From JAHFUI01 sp041485905 (GTDB taxonomy: Bacteria > Acidobacteriota > Vicinamibacteria > Vicinamibacterales > CAVVIG01), in contig JBGPKK010000005.1 in NCBI GenBank assembly GCA_041485905.1, positions 1 through 60,725 on the forward strand: a stretch of DNA of 60,725 nt, in the 5' to 3' direction. The notes beneath the pieces are model-generated. The model was given only the letters and a program-made list of their open reading frames with translations. It ran no database searches and had not been told where the DNA came from. The translations under genes were made by a program, and so were the position numbers. This document shows, piece by piece, positions 16,761 to 24,559 of this stretch. Within the stretch, counting starts at the first letter, position 1. The number at the start of each line of letters is the position of its first letter.

Positions 16761-16822
16761 CAAATGCTCCTCGGTCCGGTTGCCGCCTCCGAAGGCGGGA
16801 AGCCGGACATCATGTACTACCA

Positions 16823-17428
16823 CTACATACGGCTACCGTCACCGCCGAGCCGCTTCACATGCCGTGCAAGCTCGGTGCGCCCCCGGTTGATGCGCGACTT
16901 GACCGTGCCTTCCGGCAAACCGAGCGCGTCGGCGATTTCCTGGTAGGACATCTCCTGGATGTCCCGCATGAGCACGGCGGTCTTGAGCGTGTCGGGCAGC
17001 CTGGCGAGCGCGTGGCGCAGCAGCACGACGCGATCGCGCTGCTCGAGGACCGCGATCGGCCCGGGCTCGTGCGACGTCGGCGTCAGCTCGTTCGCGTCGA
17101 CGTCCCGATCGATGGTCTCGCGCTCCTTGCGGACGCTGCGGTAATGATCGATGCACAGATTGCGGCTGACACTGATCAGCCAGGTCTGAAAGTTGGCCCG
17201 CCGATCGAAGGTGCTGAGAGACTTGAAAATCTTCAGGAAGACGTCCTGGGTGAGGTCTTCCGCTTCGTCGTGCTTCCCGACGAACTTGTACGCGATGTTG
17301 AACACCTTCCGCCAGTACTGGCGAACGATGATCTCCCACGCGGTCTGGTCGCCGCGCAGGCATTGTTGGATGAGCGTCTCGAGGGCATCGCCCGCATAGG
17401 GTGGCGCGCCCAGTGAATCGGTCCACAT
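16823..17428 (-). CDS. ECF RNA polymerase sigma factor
   Basis: About 201 residues. Region 2: LIQQCLRGDQTAWEIIVRQY, KVFNIAYKFVGKHDEAEDLT and QDVFLKIFKSLSTFDRRANF. Region 4: LPDTLKTAVLMRDIQEMSYQ, EIADALGLPEGTVKSRINRG. This is a standalone sigma-70 family regulator of the RpoE group. The ATG at 17428 lies head-to-head with lysA (start 17457), leaving only 28 bases, so its promoter must overlap lysA coding sequence. No zinc-finger anti-sigma follows; instead a STAS protein does, which is unusual for an ECF factor. Confidence 0.92.
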   Translation of the reverse strand: MWTDSLGAPPYAGDALETLIQQCLRGDQTAWEIIVRQYWRKVFNIAYKFVGKHDEAEDLTQDVFLKIFKSLSTFDRRANFQTWLISVSRNLCIDHYRSVRKERETIDRDVDANELTPTSHEPGPIAVLEQRDRVVLLRHALARLPDTLKTAVLMRDIQEMSYQEIADALGLPEGTVKSRINRGRTELARHVKRLGGDGSRM

Positions 17429-17456
17429 GAAGGATTGAGTAAAATAGCGTATCACG

Positions 17457-18710
17457 TTGCCTCAACCGACCGGCTTCTATCGACGCGCGAAGGATGAACT
17501 CGTCTGCGACGGCGTGCGGCTCGCCGACGTCGCTGCCGCCGAAGGCACGCCCTTGTACGTCTACAGCGCGGCGGTGCTGCGCGACCGCTACCAGGCCATC
17601 GATGCGGCGTTCGGCGAGTATCCGCACGCGCTGCATTACGCACTGAAGGCGAACTCGGCGCTGGCCCTCGCGCGCCTCGTGCAGAAGCTCGGCGGCGCGG
17701 CGGACGCGAACTCCATCTGGGAAATCGAGCTGGCCCGCAAGGCCGGCTTTGAGAATGCTGCGATTGTATTCACCGGGGTCGGCAAATCGGTCGACGAGCT
17801 TGAATGCGCCGTCTCGCTCGGGCTGAAGGCCATCAACGTCGAATCGGCGGGGGAGCTGGCGCGCGTCGAAGCCATAGCTGAGCGCCTCCATGTCGTGGCC
17901 CGTGTCGCGGTTCGAGTGAATCCGGACATCGATTCGGGAAGCCATCCCCACATTTCGACCGGCCTCAAGATCAACAAGTTCGGCGTGCCGCTCGACGATG
18001 CCCGGGAGTTGTTCTCGACGATCGGCGGGCGTCGCGCGTTGAAGCTGGTCGCCGTGCACGTCCACGTCGGCTCCCAGATCACGACCCTCGAGCCGCTGCG
18101 GCGCGCGGCCGCGATCGCCGCACGCATGTCCGAAGAGCTTCTCGACGCCGGCGTAAGCCTCGAATACGTCGATCTTGGCGGCGGGCTCGGGATTTCGTAC
18201 GACGGCCGTGAAGTCCCATCCGTCGAAGAGTACGTCGGTGCCCTCGTCGGCGAAGTGCGCGCGAGCGGCCTGCCGATTGTCGTCGAGCCAGGCCGGGCGA
18301 TTGCGGGTCCGGCTGGCGTCCTCGTGGCACGGGTCATCGATATCAAGCCGCGCGACGGGTCCAGCGACTTCGTCGTGATCGACGCCGGCATGACGGAGCT
18401 GATGCGGCCGGCGCTCTACGGCGCCTTTCATCGGATCGAACCGGTCGCGCCGCGTGACGCCGCCGAGCGTCAGTACGAGATCGTCGGGCCGGTCTGCGAG
18501 AGCAGCGACGTCGTTGGGCGCGATCGCCGGCTGCCGGCGCTCGAGGTCGGCGATCTGGTCGCCATCCGCGACGCCGGCGCGTACGGATCGGCCATGGCGT
18601 CCAACTACAACCGGCGGCCACTGCCGGCGGAAGTGCTCGTAGACGAAGGGAAATGGCGAGTAATCAGGCGTCGACAGACGTTGGACGACATGCTTTCCCT
18701 CGAGACCTAA
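17457..18710 (+). CDS. lysA: Diaminopimelate decarboxylase
   Basis: PLP enzyme that converts meso-diaminopimelate to lysine. The PLP lysine sits in HYALKANSALALARL near residue 63; HVHVGSQIT, DLGGGLGISY, VEPGRAI, and the subunit-contributed CESSDVVGRDR and DAGAYGSAMASNYNRRP are all present. The best start is the TTG at 17457 (PQPTGFYRRAKDELVCDG), since no ATG or GTG exists before the conserved leader. Length is normal. It is divergent from the ECF sigma gene. Confidence 0.95.
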   Translation: MPQPTGFYRRAKDELVCDGVRLADVAAAEGTPLYVYSAAVLRDRYQAIDAAFGEYPHALHYALKANSALALARLVQKLGGAADANSIWEIELARKAGFENAAIVFTGVGKSVDELECAVSLGLKAINVESAGELARVEAIAERLHVVARVAVRVNPDIDSGSHPHISTGLKINKFGVPLDDARELFSTIGGRRALKLVAVHVHVGSQITTLEPLRRAAAIAARMSEELLDAGVSLEYVDLGGGLGISYDGREVPSVEEYVGALVGEVRASGLPIVVEPGRAIAGPAGVLVARVIDIKPRDGSSDFVVIDAGMTELMRPALYGAFHRIEPVAPRDAAERQYEIVGPVCESSDVVGRDRRLPALEVGDLVAIRDAGAYGSAMASNYNRRPLPAEVLVDEGKWRVIRRRQTLDDMLSLET

Positions 18711-18712
18711 AC

Positions 18713-18783
18713 GGCCAGGTAGGCCAGGTAGGTAGGGGGCTGCTAGGGCGCACCCGACGTACCCGGCCGACCTGACCCACCTG
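18713..18783. repeat. Intergenic reiterated-word repeat (GGCCAGGTAGG units)
   Basis: GGCCAGGTAGGCCAGGTAGG at the left, and words ending CCGACCTGACCCACCTGACC at the right, make an imperfect long inverted repeat between lysA and tmk. Confidence 0.7.
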
Positions 18784-18789
18784 ACCACT

Positions 18790-19383
18790 ATGACCGGACA
18801 CATCATCGCCTTCGAAGGCCTCGATCAGAGCGGCAAGCAGACGCAGGCGGAGCTGCTGCGCGACCGGCTGAAGCAGGAGGGCCGTAAGGCGCGGCTCGTG
18901 TCGTTTCCCGATTACGGCACGTCGATTGGCGAGGAGATCGCCCGCGCGCTGCAGGGCGAGCGCGACTACGGCCCTGACGTCATGCAGCTCCTGTACGTCG
19001 CGAACCGTTACGAACGGAAACCCGATCTGCAGCGGTGGATCGACGGCGGACTGATTCTCGTGTCCGACCGGTACGCCGCCTCGAGCATCGCGTACGGCGA
19101 GGCGCAAGGGCTCGATCCAGCGTGGCTGACTGAAATCCAGAAATTCCTGCCGCCCGCGTCGATCACCATCATGCTCGACATCGCGCCCGAGACGGCCGTC
19201 CAGCGCAAGGCGGTCGATCGCGATCGGTACGAGCGCGACCTCGCGATGCAGGCGCGCGTGCGAGAGAGCTATCGGCGCCAGGCCGCCACCGGCGGGTGGG
19301 TCGTCGTCAACGGCGAACGATCCAAAGAGGCGATCGCCCAGGACGTGATCAACGCGGTGACGCCACAACTCGCGCGGCTGTAA
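18790..19383 (+). CDS. tmk: Thymidylate kinase
   Basis: Phosphorylates dTMP to dTDP. The P-loop FEGLDQSGKQTQ is a variant of the common FEGxDGxGKST. Then FPDYGTSIGEEI, ISSDRY-like LVSDRYAASSIAYGEAQGLD with the DRY motif, and the LID region DRDRYERDLAMQARVRESYR. Length (197 residues) is typical. Its last 35 bases overlap the 3' end of comF, which converges from the other strand. Confidence 0.93.
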   Translation: MTGHIIAFEGLDQSGKQTQAELLRDRLKQEGRKARLVSFPDYGTSIGEEIARALQGERDYGPDVMQLLYVANRYERKPDLQRWIDGGLILVSDRYAASSIAYGEAQGLDPAWLTEIQKFLPPASITIMLDIAPETAVQRKAVDRDRYERDLAMQARVRESYRRQAATGGWVVVNGERSKEAIAQDVINAVTPQLARL

Positions 19384-20122
19384 TCGCACGAACCTCTGCG
19401 ACCCCCGCCTGTTTCAGTGCCCGCGCGCACGCGTCGAGCGTCGCCCCGGTTGTGCTCACATCGTCCACCAGTACGACGATCTGGCCGTCCAGTCCGCGCG
19501 CCGCCCGCGTGATTGCGAACGCATCCCGAACGTTTCTGTGCCGGCGTGCCGCAGGCAGACCAGCCTGCGTGGCCGTCGCCCGCAGACGACGGAGGGCGTG
19601 CCGCACCGGCGGTCCAAGATGGCGCGCGAGATCCGCCGCCTGATTGAAGCCCCGCTGTCGGCGCCGTGACCCGTGGAGGGGCACCGGCACGACGCACGCG
19701 GCGCCGTCGAGGACGTCGGTGCCGCGCTGTCGCATCAACACCGCCAGTTGGCGGGCGAGTGAGCGCCGGCCGTCGTACTTCAACGAGTGGACGATTGCCC
19801 GAAGCGCGCCGTCGTACGCGCCGATCGCCCGCGATCGGACGACGCTCGGATTCGTGCGGCGGCACCGTGCGCAGCGGACGACGATCGCGCGCCACGTCGG
19901 CAGTGGGTCACCGCAGCTCTCACACAGCGGCGGCGTGAGCGGAAGGATCGAGCGCCAGCATCCGGCGCAGACAGGGCCGTCCGTGGGATGTTCGAGCGGT
20001 TCGTCGCACGCCGCGCACGCGGGCGCGAGCACGATGGACAGGATCGCGTCGACGACACGACGAAGGGCGTGAAGAACTACTGTTGGGCGGCTGGAAGCTC
20101 CACGCGTTCGGCGTTCCCCCAC
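19349..20122 (-). CDS. comF: ComF-family amidophosphoribosyltransferase-like protein
   Basis: The N-terminal zinc-ribbon has CAACDEPLEH, CAGCWRSILP, CESCGDPLP and CARCRRTNPS. This is followed by AYDGALRAIVHSLKYDGRRS and the phosphoribosyltransferase part VVPVPLHGSRRRQRGFNQAA, VVLVDDVSTTGATLDACARA. ComF is linked to DNA uptake in competent bacteria, consistent with dprA in this window. The start is uncertain: GTG 20122 overlaps rsfS by 46 bases, and GTG 20032 would give a shorter protein. The C-terminal codons overlap tmk. Confidence 0.88.
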   Translation of the reverse strand: MGERRTRGASSRPTVVLHALRRVVDAILSIVLAPACAACDEPLEHPTDGPVCAGCWRSILPLTPPLCESCGDPLPTWRAIVVRCARCRRTNPSVVRSRAIGAYDGALRAIVHSLKYDGRRSLARQLAVLMRQRGTDVLDGAACVVPVPLHGSRRRQRGFNQAADLARHLGPPVRHALRRLRATATQAGLPAARRHRNVRDAFAITRAARGLDGQIVVLVDDVSTTGATLDACARALKQAGVAEVRAITAARVVASPR

Positions 20123-20460
20123 AGGCGCTCGAGGCTGTAGAACAGACGCGTCTCCTGCCCGAAGATGTGCACGACGAAATCGAAGTAATCGAGGAGAATC
20201 CAATCGGACCGTTCGTAGCCCTCGACGTGCGCCGGTTTGGCGCCGTCCGACGCCACTGCCTCCACGATCGAATCGGCAATCGCGCGAATCTGGCGCGCGT
20301 TGCCTCCCGAACAGATCAAAAAATAGTCCGCGAAGCCCGCCGCCTTCCGCAAGTCCAGCAACACGATGTCGGCAGCCTTCTTGTCCTCGGCGGCCGCGAT
20401 CGCGCGCGTAACGTCGTTGGGAATCCGACGGGCTTTCTGGCGTTTTTCAGTCTTGGCCAT
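20077..20460 (-). CDS. rsfS: Ribosomal silencing factor RsfS
   Basis: 127 residues. Binds ribosomal protein uL14 and blocks subunit joining in slow growth. Motifs: KKAADIVLLDLRKAAGFADY, FLICSGGNARQIRAIADSI, AHVEGYERSDWILLDYFDFV and VHIFGQETRLFYSLERLWG. Start ATG 20460, 21 bases downstream of the nadD stop. The order rplU-rpmA-obgE-nadD-rsfS is the classical one. Confidence 0.95.
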   Translation of the reverse strand: MAKTEKRQKARRIPNDVTRAIAAAEDKKAADIVLLDLRKAAGFADYFLICSGGNARQIRAIADSIVEAVASDGAKPAHVEGYERSDWILLDYFDFVVHIFGQETRLFYSLERLWGNAERVELPAAQQ

Positions 20461-20481
20461 GCAACCTGCCTGCCGGCTGAT

Positions 20482-21168
20482 TCATCCTCGTGTGTAGGAC
20501 GCGGCGACCAACGCCGAATCCTCGTAAAGTGCGTGCTGCTCAATGTGTTGCTGCACCGCCGGAGTGACCAATCCGGCGATCGACTCACGGTGCGCCCGCG
20601 CACGACGGATGGCAGTGGATGACACATCGGCGGTGTGCGCATCGATCAAAAAAATCAACGTTTCGTACGTGGCGTCCGGCTCCAGCCGGACCTGACCGTC
20701 CACTTCGCGCATCCGTTCCGCCAGCGCCGGCAATCGCACGGGCACTTCGCCGACGGGTGCGCCGGGCCGCGAAACCACCGCGAAATGCGCGAGATCCAGG
20801 AGGGCCGGATAGTTTTTCCATGTCGCGATCTCGACAAAGGCGTCCGCGCCGGTGATGAAGAACAACTCCGCGGCGCTGTACGCCTGGTCGTGAAATCGTT
20901 GGAGCGTGTCCGACGTGTACGACCGCGCGGCTTCGCGCAGCTCGAGATCCAGGACCCGCCAGCCTGGCCGGCCGGCGATGGCCAGCGCCACCATCGCGAA
21001 TCGGTGGTAGCTCGATGCGAGCGGCTGTGGCCGATGCGGAGGGATGTTGGACGGCAGAATCAGGATCTCGGCGAGACCGAGCGCTGCGTGCGCGGCAGCG
21101 CCGACGTCGAGGTGGCCGCAGTGCACAGGATCGAACGTGCCGCCCAGGATGCCGACGCGCCGCGTCAT
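20482..21168 (-). CDS. nadD: Nicotinate-nucleotide adenylyltransferase, with a repeat-encoded insert
   Basis: Adenylates nicotinate mononucleotide in NAD synthesis. GILGGTFDPVHCGHLDVG carries the nucleotidyltransferase HxGH-like motif; LILPSNIPPHR, FFITGADAFVEIATW and ADVSSTAIRRA are standard. Between MREVDGQ and IFLIDAHTADVSST it reads VRLEPDATYETL, encoded by a GTCCGGCTCCAGCCGGAC palindrome (20674-20691). The start ATG overlaps the obgE stop (ATGA), which indicates translational coupling. Confidence 0.94.
   Translation of the reverse strand: MTRRVGILGGTFDPVHCGHLDVGAAAHAALGLAEILILPSNIPPHRPQPLASSYHRFAMVALAIAGRPGWRVLDLELREAARSYTSDTLQRFHDQAYSAAELFFITGADAFVEIATWKNYPALLDLAHFAVVSRPGAPVGEVPVRLPALAERMREVDGQVRLEPDATYETLIFLIDAHTADVSSTAIRRARAHRESIAGLVTPAVQQHIEQHALYEDSALVAASYTRG
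20674..20691. repeat. GTCCGGC palindrome inside nadD
   Basis: GTCCGGCTCCAGCCGGAC, preceded by CGTGGC as at 7861-7866. It is translated on the minus strand as VRLEPD. Confidence 0.85.
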
Positions 21169-22388
21169 TCTTTACTGCTCGCGGGGCTCCGCCGCTCCTT
21201 CACCGCGCCGGCGACGCGACCATCGTTCGCGCCTCGTTCTTTCGCAAGCGCACGGGTGGCGGTGGCACGCGTTCGCCGGCGCCGCCTCGCCGCGTTGCTC
21301 TCCGGCCGGTGGCTCCGCGGGCCTGGCGTGGTGATCGGGATGTCTTCCTCGACGGGCACGAAGTCCACGGGAATCGGTGCTGCAGCCAAACGCTGCCACA
21401 TGGCTTCGAGGAGAGCCGGCAACCCTTCGCCGCTCGCGCCCGAGATGCGAAAGAAAGGAAGACCGAGATCGAGTGCGCGCCGCTCGACCGCGGCGGGTCG
21501 GGCCTCATCGTCGACGGCGTCCATCTTGTTGGCGGCGACGATCTGAGGTTTCGCCGCGAGCGCCGGTTGAAAGAGCTCGAGCTCTGTGCGGAGCGTGTCG
21601 AGGTCGGTGACCGGATCGCGGCCGGTCGCGCTCGACACGTCCACCAGGTGGACGAGCACCTTGGTGCGCTCCAGGTGGCGCAGGAACTGATGGCCCAGAC
21701 CCAGCCCGCGATGCGCGCCCTCGATCAGTCCCGGCACATCGGCTACGGCGAAACTGCGGTCGCTGCTCAGGCGCACGACGCCGAGATTCGGGGTCAGCGT
21801 CGTGAAGGGATAGTCGGCGATCTTCGGCCGCGCGGCGGAGATCCGCGAGATCAGCGTCGACTTGCCGGCGTTGGGGTAGCCGACCAGACCGACATCGGCG
21901 AGCAACTTCAACTCGAGGCGAAGATTTTTTTCTTCGCCGGGACCGCCGGGCTCTGTCCGCCGGGGGGCGCGGTTGGTCGACGAGGCAAAGCGCGCGTTTC
22001 CGCGACCGCCGTGACCCCCGTGGGCGACGAGCACGCGTTGGCCGTCGCGGGCGAGGTCGGCAAGCAGCCGCCACGGATGCTCGGGATCGTCGGTTCTCTC
22101 GTAGACCAGCGTGCCGATCGGCACCGGGAGCTCGAGGTCTGCGCCCATGTGGCCGGTGCAGTTCGATCCCATGCCGTGCTGGCCGCGCGCGCCCGCGAAT
22201 TCGGGATGAAACCGGTAATTGATAAGGGTGTTGGTATGGGGGCTGGCGACGACGACGATCGATCCGCCATTGCCGCCGTCGCCGCCGCTCGGGCCGCCGC
22301 GCGGGACGAACTTCTCGCGGCGAAACGCCAGGCAACCGTTTCCGCCGTCGCCGGCGACGATGTGGATGTCGACTTCGTCGACGAACAT
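21165..22388 (-). CDS. obgE: GTPase Obg
   Basis: Ribosome-associated GTPase acting in large-subunit assembly. The glycine-rich Obg fold (DEVDIHIVAGDGGNGCLAFRR, GGPSGGDGGNGGSI) precedes the G domain: GLVGYPNAGKSTLISRI, DYPFTTLTPNLGVV, DVPGLIEGAHRGLGLGHQFL and ANKMDAVDD. The C-terminal tail (about 60 residues; RSHRPESNAARRRRRTRATA) is a low-complexity basic extension rather than a recognised OCT domain. It follows rpmA in the operon. Confidence 0.95.
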   Translation of the reverse strand: MFVDEVDIHIVAGDGGNGCLAFRREKFVPRGGPSGGDGGNGGSIVVVASPHTNTLINYRFHPEFAGARGQHGMGSNCTGHMGADLELPVPIGTLVYERTDDPEHPWRLLADLARDGQRVLVAHGGHGGRGNARFASSTNRAPRRTEPGGPGEEKNLRLELKLLADVGLVGYPNAGKSTLISRISAARPKIADYPFTTLTPNLGVVRLSSDRSFAVADVPGLIEGAHRGLGLGHQFLRHLERTKVLVHLVDVSSATGRDPVTDLDTLRTELELFQPALAAKPQIVAANKMDAVDDEARPAAVERRALDLGLPFFRISGASGEGLPALLEAMWQRLAAAPIPVDFVPVEEDIPITTPGPRSHRPESNAARRRRRTRATATRALAKERGANDGRVAGAVKERRSPASSKE

Positions 22389-22407
22389 CAGGACAGTCTG
22401 TTCGCGG

Positions 22408-22665
22408 TTACTCCAGCGGCAGGATGCTGATGATCCTGCCGTGCGCGCCGTGGTCCTCGAACTTCACACGGCCGTCGACCTTCGCGAAGATCGTGTCGTC
22501 TTTCCCGAGTCCCGCGTTGCGGCCGGGTCGGAACCGGCGTCCGCGCTGCCGCACGATGATCGTGCCGCCGGAGACGAAGTTCCCGTCGTGCGCTTTGACG
22601 CCCAGTCGCTGCGAGTTGGAATCGCGGCCGTTGCGTGAGCTGCCCTGTCCTTTTTTATGAGCCAT
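22408..22665 (-). CDS. rpmA: 50S ribosomal protein L27
   Basis: 85 residues: MAHKKGQGSSRNGRDSNSQR, LGVKAHDGNFVSGGTIIVRQ, RGRRFRPGRNAGLGKDDTIF, then AKVDGRVKFEDHG. This is the complete bacterial L27. The ATG at 22665 matches the family; the longer open frame runs through a repeat. Confidence 0.97.
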   Translation of the reverse strand: MAHKKGQGSSRNGRDSNSQRLGVKAHDGNFVSGGTIIVRQRGRRFRPGRNAGLGKDDTIFAKVDGRVKFEDHGAHGRIISILPLE

Positions 22666-22680
22666 CTTTTCGATCCTGTC

Positions 22681-22746
22681 GAGGCTGGAGGCTGGGGACT
22701 GAGGCTGGGCTTTCCTAGCCCCCAGCCTCAAGCGTCCAGCCCCTAG
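22681..22746. repeat. GAGGCTGGAGGCTGGGG intergenic repeat between rplU and rpmA
   Basis: Words GAGGCTG/GAGGCTGGGG and, further on, CTAGCCCCCAGCCTC form a long imperfect hairpin. The same word family fills the gap at 49346-49420. Confidence 0.8.
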
Positions 22747-23057
22747 AGAAGAATCTCTTTAATGCGCACGCGCGTGTACGTGGCGCGATGCCCTTTTGTG
22801 CGCCGCATGCCCTTCCGGCGCTTTTTCTTGAACACGCGGATCTTCGGCCCGCGGGTTTCGCCGTCGACGATGGCGACCACGCGGGCGTTGGCGACAAACG
22901 GTGCGCCGGCGACCAGGTCGCCGCCGTCCTTCTCGACCAGCAGCACTTGCTCGAACGTCAGCTCGGCGCCCGCCTCGCCCGCCGTTCCATCGAGGGTGGC
23001 GAATCCGCCCGGCGTGACCCGGACCTGACGGCCGCCCGCCTGAATGATTGCGTACAT
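22743..23057 (-). CDS. rplU: 50S ribosomal protein L21
   Basis: 104 residues: MYAIIQAGGRQVRVTPGGFA, LTFEQVLLVEKDGGDLVAGA, RGPKIRVFKKKRRKGMRRTK and GHRATYTRVRIKEI, which is complete L21. ATG 23057 fits the family; the promoter at 23082-23111 predicts an 18-base leader. First gene of the rplU-rpmA-obgE-nadD-rsfS-comF run. Confidence 0.97.
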   Translation of the reverse strand: MYAIIQAGGRQVRVTPGGFATLDGTAGEAGAELTFEQVLLVEKDGGDLVAGAPFVANARVVAIVDGETRGPKIRVFKKKRRKGMRRTKGHRATYTRVRIKEILL

Positions 23058-23081
23058 AATCGGCACCCGCGCAAAAGGATA

Positions 23082-23111
23082 AGTCTACAACTGAAGCGAC
23101 TCACTTGTAAA
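23082..23111 (-). promoter_or_regulatory. Promoter of the rplU operon
   Basis: On the minus strand TTTACA (23111-23106), an 18-base spacer, then TAGACT (23087-23082), about 25 bases before the rplU ATG. The -35 lies within a direct repeat that is duplicated one 21-base step upstream. Confidence 0.5.
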
Positions 23112-23135
23112 GGGAAGTGACTCAGTTGTAAAGGG
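23098..23135. repeat. Two direct repeats with 21-base period upstream of rplU
   Basis: GACTCACTTGTAAAGGG (23098-23114) and GACTCAGTTGTAAAGGG (23119-23135) differ by one base and are spaced two helical turns apart. A partial inverted copy (TCTACAACTGAAGCGAC, 23084-23100) overlaps the -10. Possible operator sites. Confidence 0.65.
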
Positions 23136-23181
23136 TTAGGGCGGTAGGGGGTAGTATTCTCACATACAGAGGCACTTACGA

Positions 23182-23418
23182 ATGCGGAGTTCGCCCGGCA
23201 TCTGGATCGTGTTCGTTGCTCTTGGCGTGGCTCTGTGGCTATCCAGTGTTGGAATCTTCAGCCACCCGCTTTTTCGGATGGCCCTCGGGCTCGGCATAAT
23301 GATCTGGAGCGGTTACGCTCCTCGGTTCTTAGGACGGCGACCTGTAACCGCAAACGCTACAAAGCCCCCGGCAGCTAAAACCAGCCCGGCCACGACACGT
23401 ATGAACGCGGATCCTTGA
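23182..23418 (+). CDS. Possible small two-helix membrane protein
   Basis: 78 codons starting ATG. Residues 7-50 are hydrophobic with two likely helices (WIVFVALGVALWLSS and MALGLGIMIWSGY). The 3' third overlaps the convergent membrane gene ending at 23313 and looks like its antisense. No homology is recognised, so it may be a spurious ORF or a short protein whose end has drifted. Confidence 0.35.
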   Translation: MRSSPGIWIVFVALGVALWLSSVGIFSHPLFRMALGLGIMIWSGYAPRFLGRRPVTANATKPPAAKTSPATTRMNADP

Positions 23419-23708
23419 GTGGACTCCCAGTCGAGGATCGCTCGCGCGCGCTCAACTCCGAAGAGTGGCGTCACCAGTCCCGCCACGAGCACAACCGCTC
23501 CAACCACACGAAGGGTCCTGGGCACACGAGAGTTTGGCGCGACCAGCATCAGCACGAGCCCGCCGGCAACTCGAACGGCGGCGATCACGTAGAGTCCGAC
23601 AGGCGTCACCACGTATCGCCCAATGGTGGTCAGACTATCGGGCGTGAAGATGCCCACCACGCCGACAACGATGGCGAAGAGAGCGACGAGCAACGCGGCA
23701 ATTCTCAT
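23313..23708 (-). CDS. Small four-helix membrane protein
   Basis: 131 residues with four hydrophobic segments (IAALLVALFAIVVGVVGIF, YVVTPVGLYVIAAVRVAGGL, VVGAVVLVAGLVTPLFGV and FIRVVAGLVLAAGGFVAFAV), arranged like short integral-membrane proteins of unknown function. Start ATG 23708. It is last in a row of small membrane ORFs on this strand that starts near 24450. Confidence 0.7.
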   Translation of the reverse strand: MRIAALLVALFAIVVGVVGIFTPDSLTTIGRYVVTPVGLYVIAAVRVAGGLVLMLVAPNSRVPRTLRVVGAVVLVAGLVTPLFGVERARAILDWESTQGSAFIRVVAGLVLAAGGFVAFAVTGRRPKNRGA

Positions 23709-23744
23709 GTCTTTCTACCTCCAGAACAGACCGACGATTTCGTC

Positions 23745-24135
23745 GATACTCCCTTGGCGTCGTCCCGGAACGGCGGACGTTGGGCTGGGAAGTCCGAGAG
23801 AACAGGAGCACCGTAAGAATCGCTCCAGTGGCCACGCTGACTGGATGCCAGCCGTGCTTGTGCACATTGAGGAAGAGGGTGACAAGCACGCGGCCCCATC
23901 AGTCGATACAGATAGGCTCGAATCATCTGGATTCTCCATTCAAGCAGTTCCGACGATTTGCTGCGAACAGCGCCGCGCCGTAGGACACATACGGCCGGGC
24001 GGCAAAGCCTGTCAGCCACAGAAGCAGCAGGATAGCAGTCCACTTCAGTCCGAGCTCACGGGAAGACCAACCCAGGACGATGAGAACCCAAAAGATCGCG
24101 TGAGCGAGCAGTGCCGCGAGGGCGGGTGAGCCCAC
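23745..24135 (-). pseudogene. Degenerate small membrane protein gene
   Basis: From a GTG at 24135 the frame reads two helices (ALAALLAHAIFWVLIVLGW, WTAILLLLWLTGFAARPYV) to a stop at 23923. About 30 bases on, after a frame change and a second stop, the sense appears to resume as YLYRLMGPR and VLVTLFLNVHKHGWHPVSVA, then TGAILTVLLFSRTSQP. The pieces look like one protein split by stops and a shift. Whether the first 70 codons are still translated is open. Confidence 0.4.
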
Positions 24136-24139
24136 GTCG

Positions 24140-24217
24140 TTATGGTGACCGCAGCCGATGTAGGCCGAGCAGCAGGACGGCGACCGCCAGCAACACGAGC
24201 AGTTCCGGTAGTGTCAT
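24140..24217 (-). CDS. 25-residue single-helix micro-ORF
   Basis: MTLPELLVLLAVAVLLLG, then LHRLRSP. The ATG overlaps the stop of the upstream ORF (ATGA), and the next ORF begins 4 bases after its TAA, which supports real translation despite the length. The pattern (short start, one helix, basic tail) recalls TatA-like starts, but the amphipathic helix is missing. Confidence 0.45.
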   Translation of the reverse strand: MTLPELLVLLAVAVLLLGLHRLRSP

Positions 24218-24450
24218 TGCGGCCCTTCGAGCTCAGGCAGGTTGCCGTCCCGATCTTCGGGGTCACGCTCCCCGGTTCGTTCTCCGATGATGATCTCGAT
24301 CGCCGCCCGGCGGTCGTCGCTCAGAATCTCGTGCATCATCGCCGCGGCGGCGGGTCCAGGCGTGACGTGCTTGCGGCGCAGCCGCCAGGCGCCGACGACC
24401 AACGCCACCATCAACAACAGATAGATGCCGCCGATGTAAGTTCCCACCAC
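24214..24450 (-). CDS. Small single-pass membrane protein
   Basis: About 78 residues from GTG 24450 (or 24447), with GGGGGA just upstream as ribosome site. One helix (GTYIGGIYLLLMVALVVGAW) is followed by a basic RLRRKH stop-transfer and a charged cytoplasmic tail (MHEILSDDRRAAIEIIIGE then RTGERDPEDRDGNLPEL). Not recognised. Coupled by ATGA overlap to the micro-ORF downstream. Confidence 0.6.
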   Translation of the reverse strand: MVGTYIGGIYLLLMVALVVGAWRLRRKHVTPGPAAAAMMHEILSDDRRAAIEIIIGERTGERDPEDRDGNLPELEGPQ

Positions 24451-24559
24451 AAGTCCCCCGCGTGGCGCGCGCGCCAACGCTGATCCAAGAGTGATCGTGT
24501 CGATGGTAGCGCGGGGAGGCCCAGTCTGGGCGTCGACGGAGGACCCGGCCAGGGAAGGT

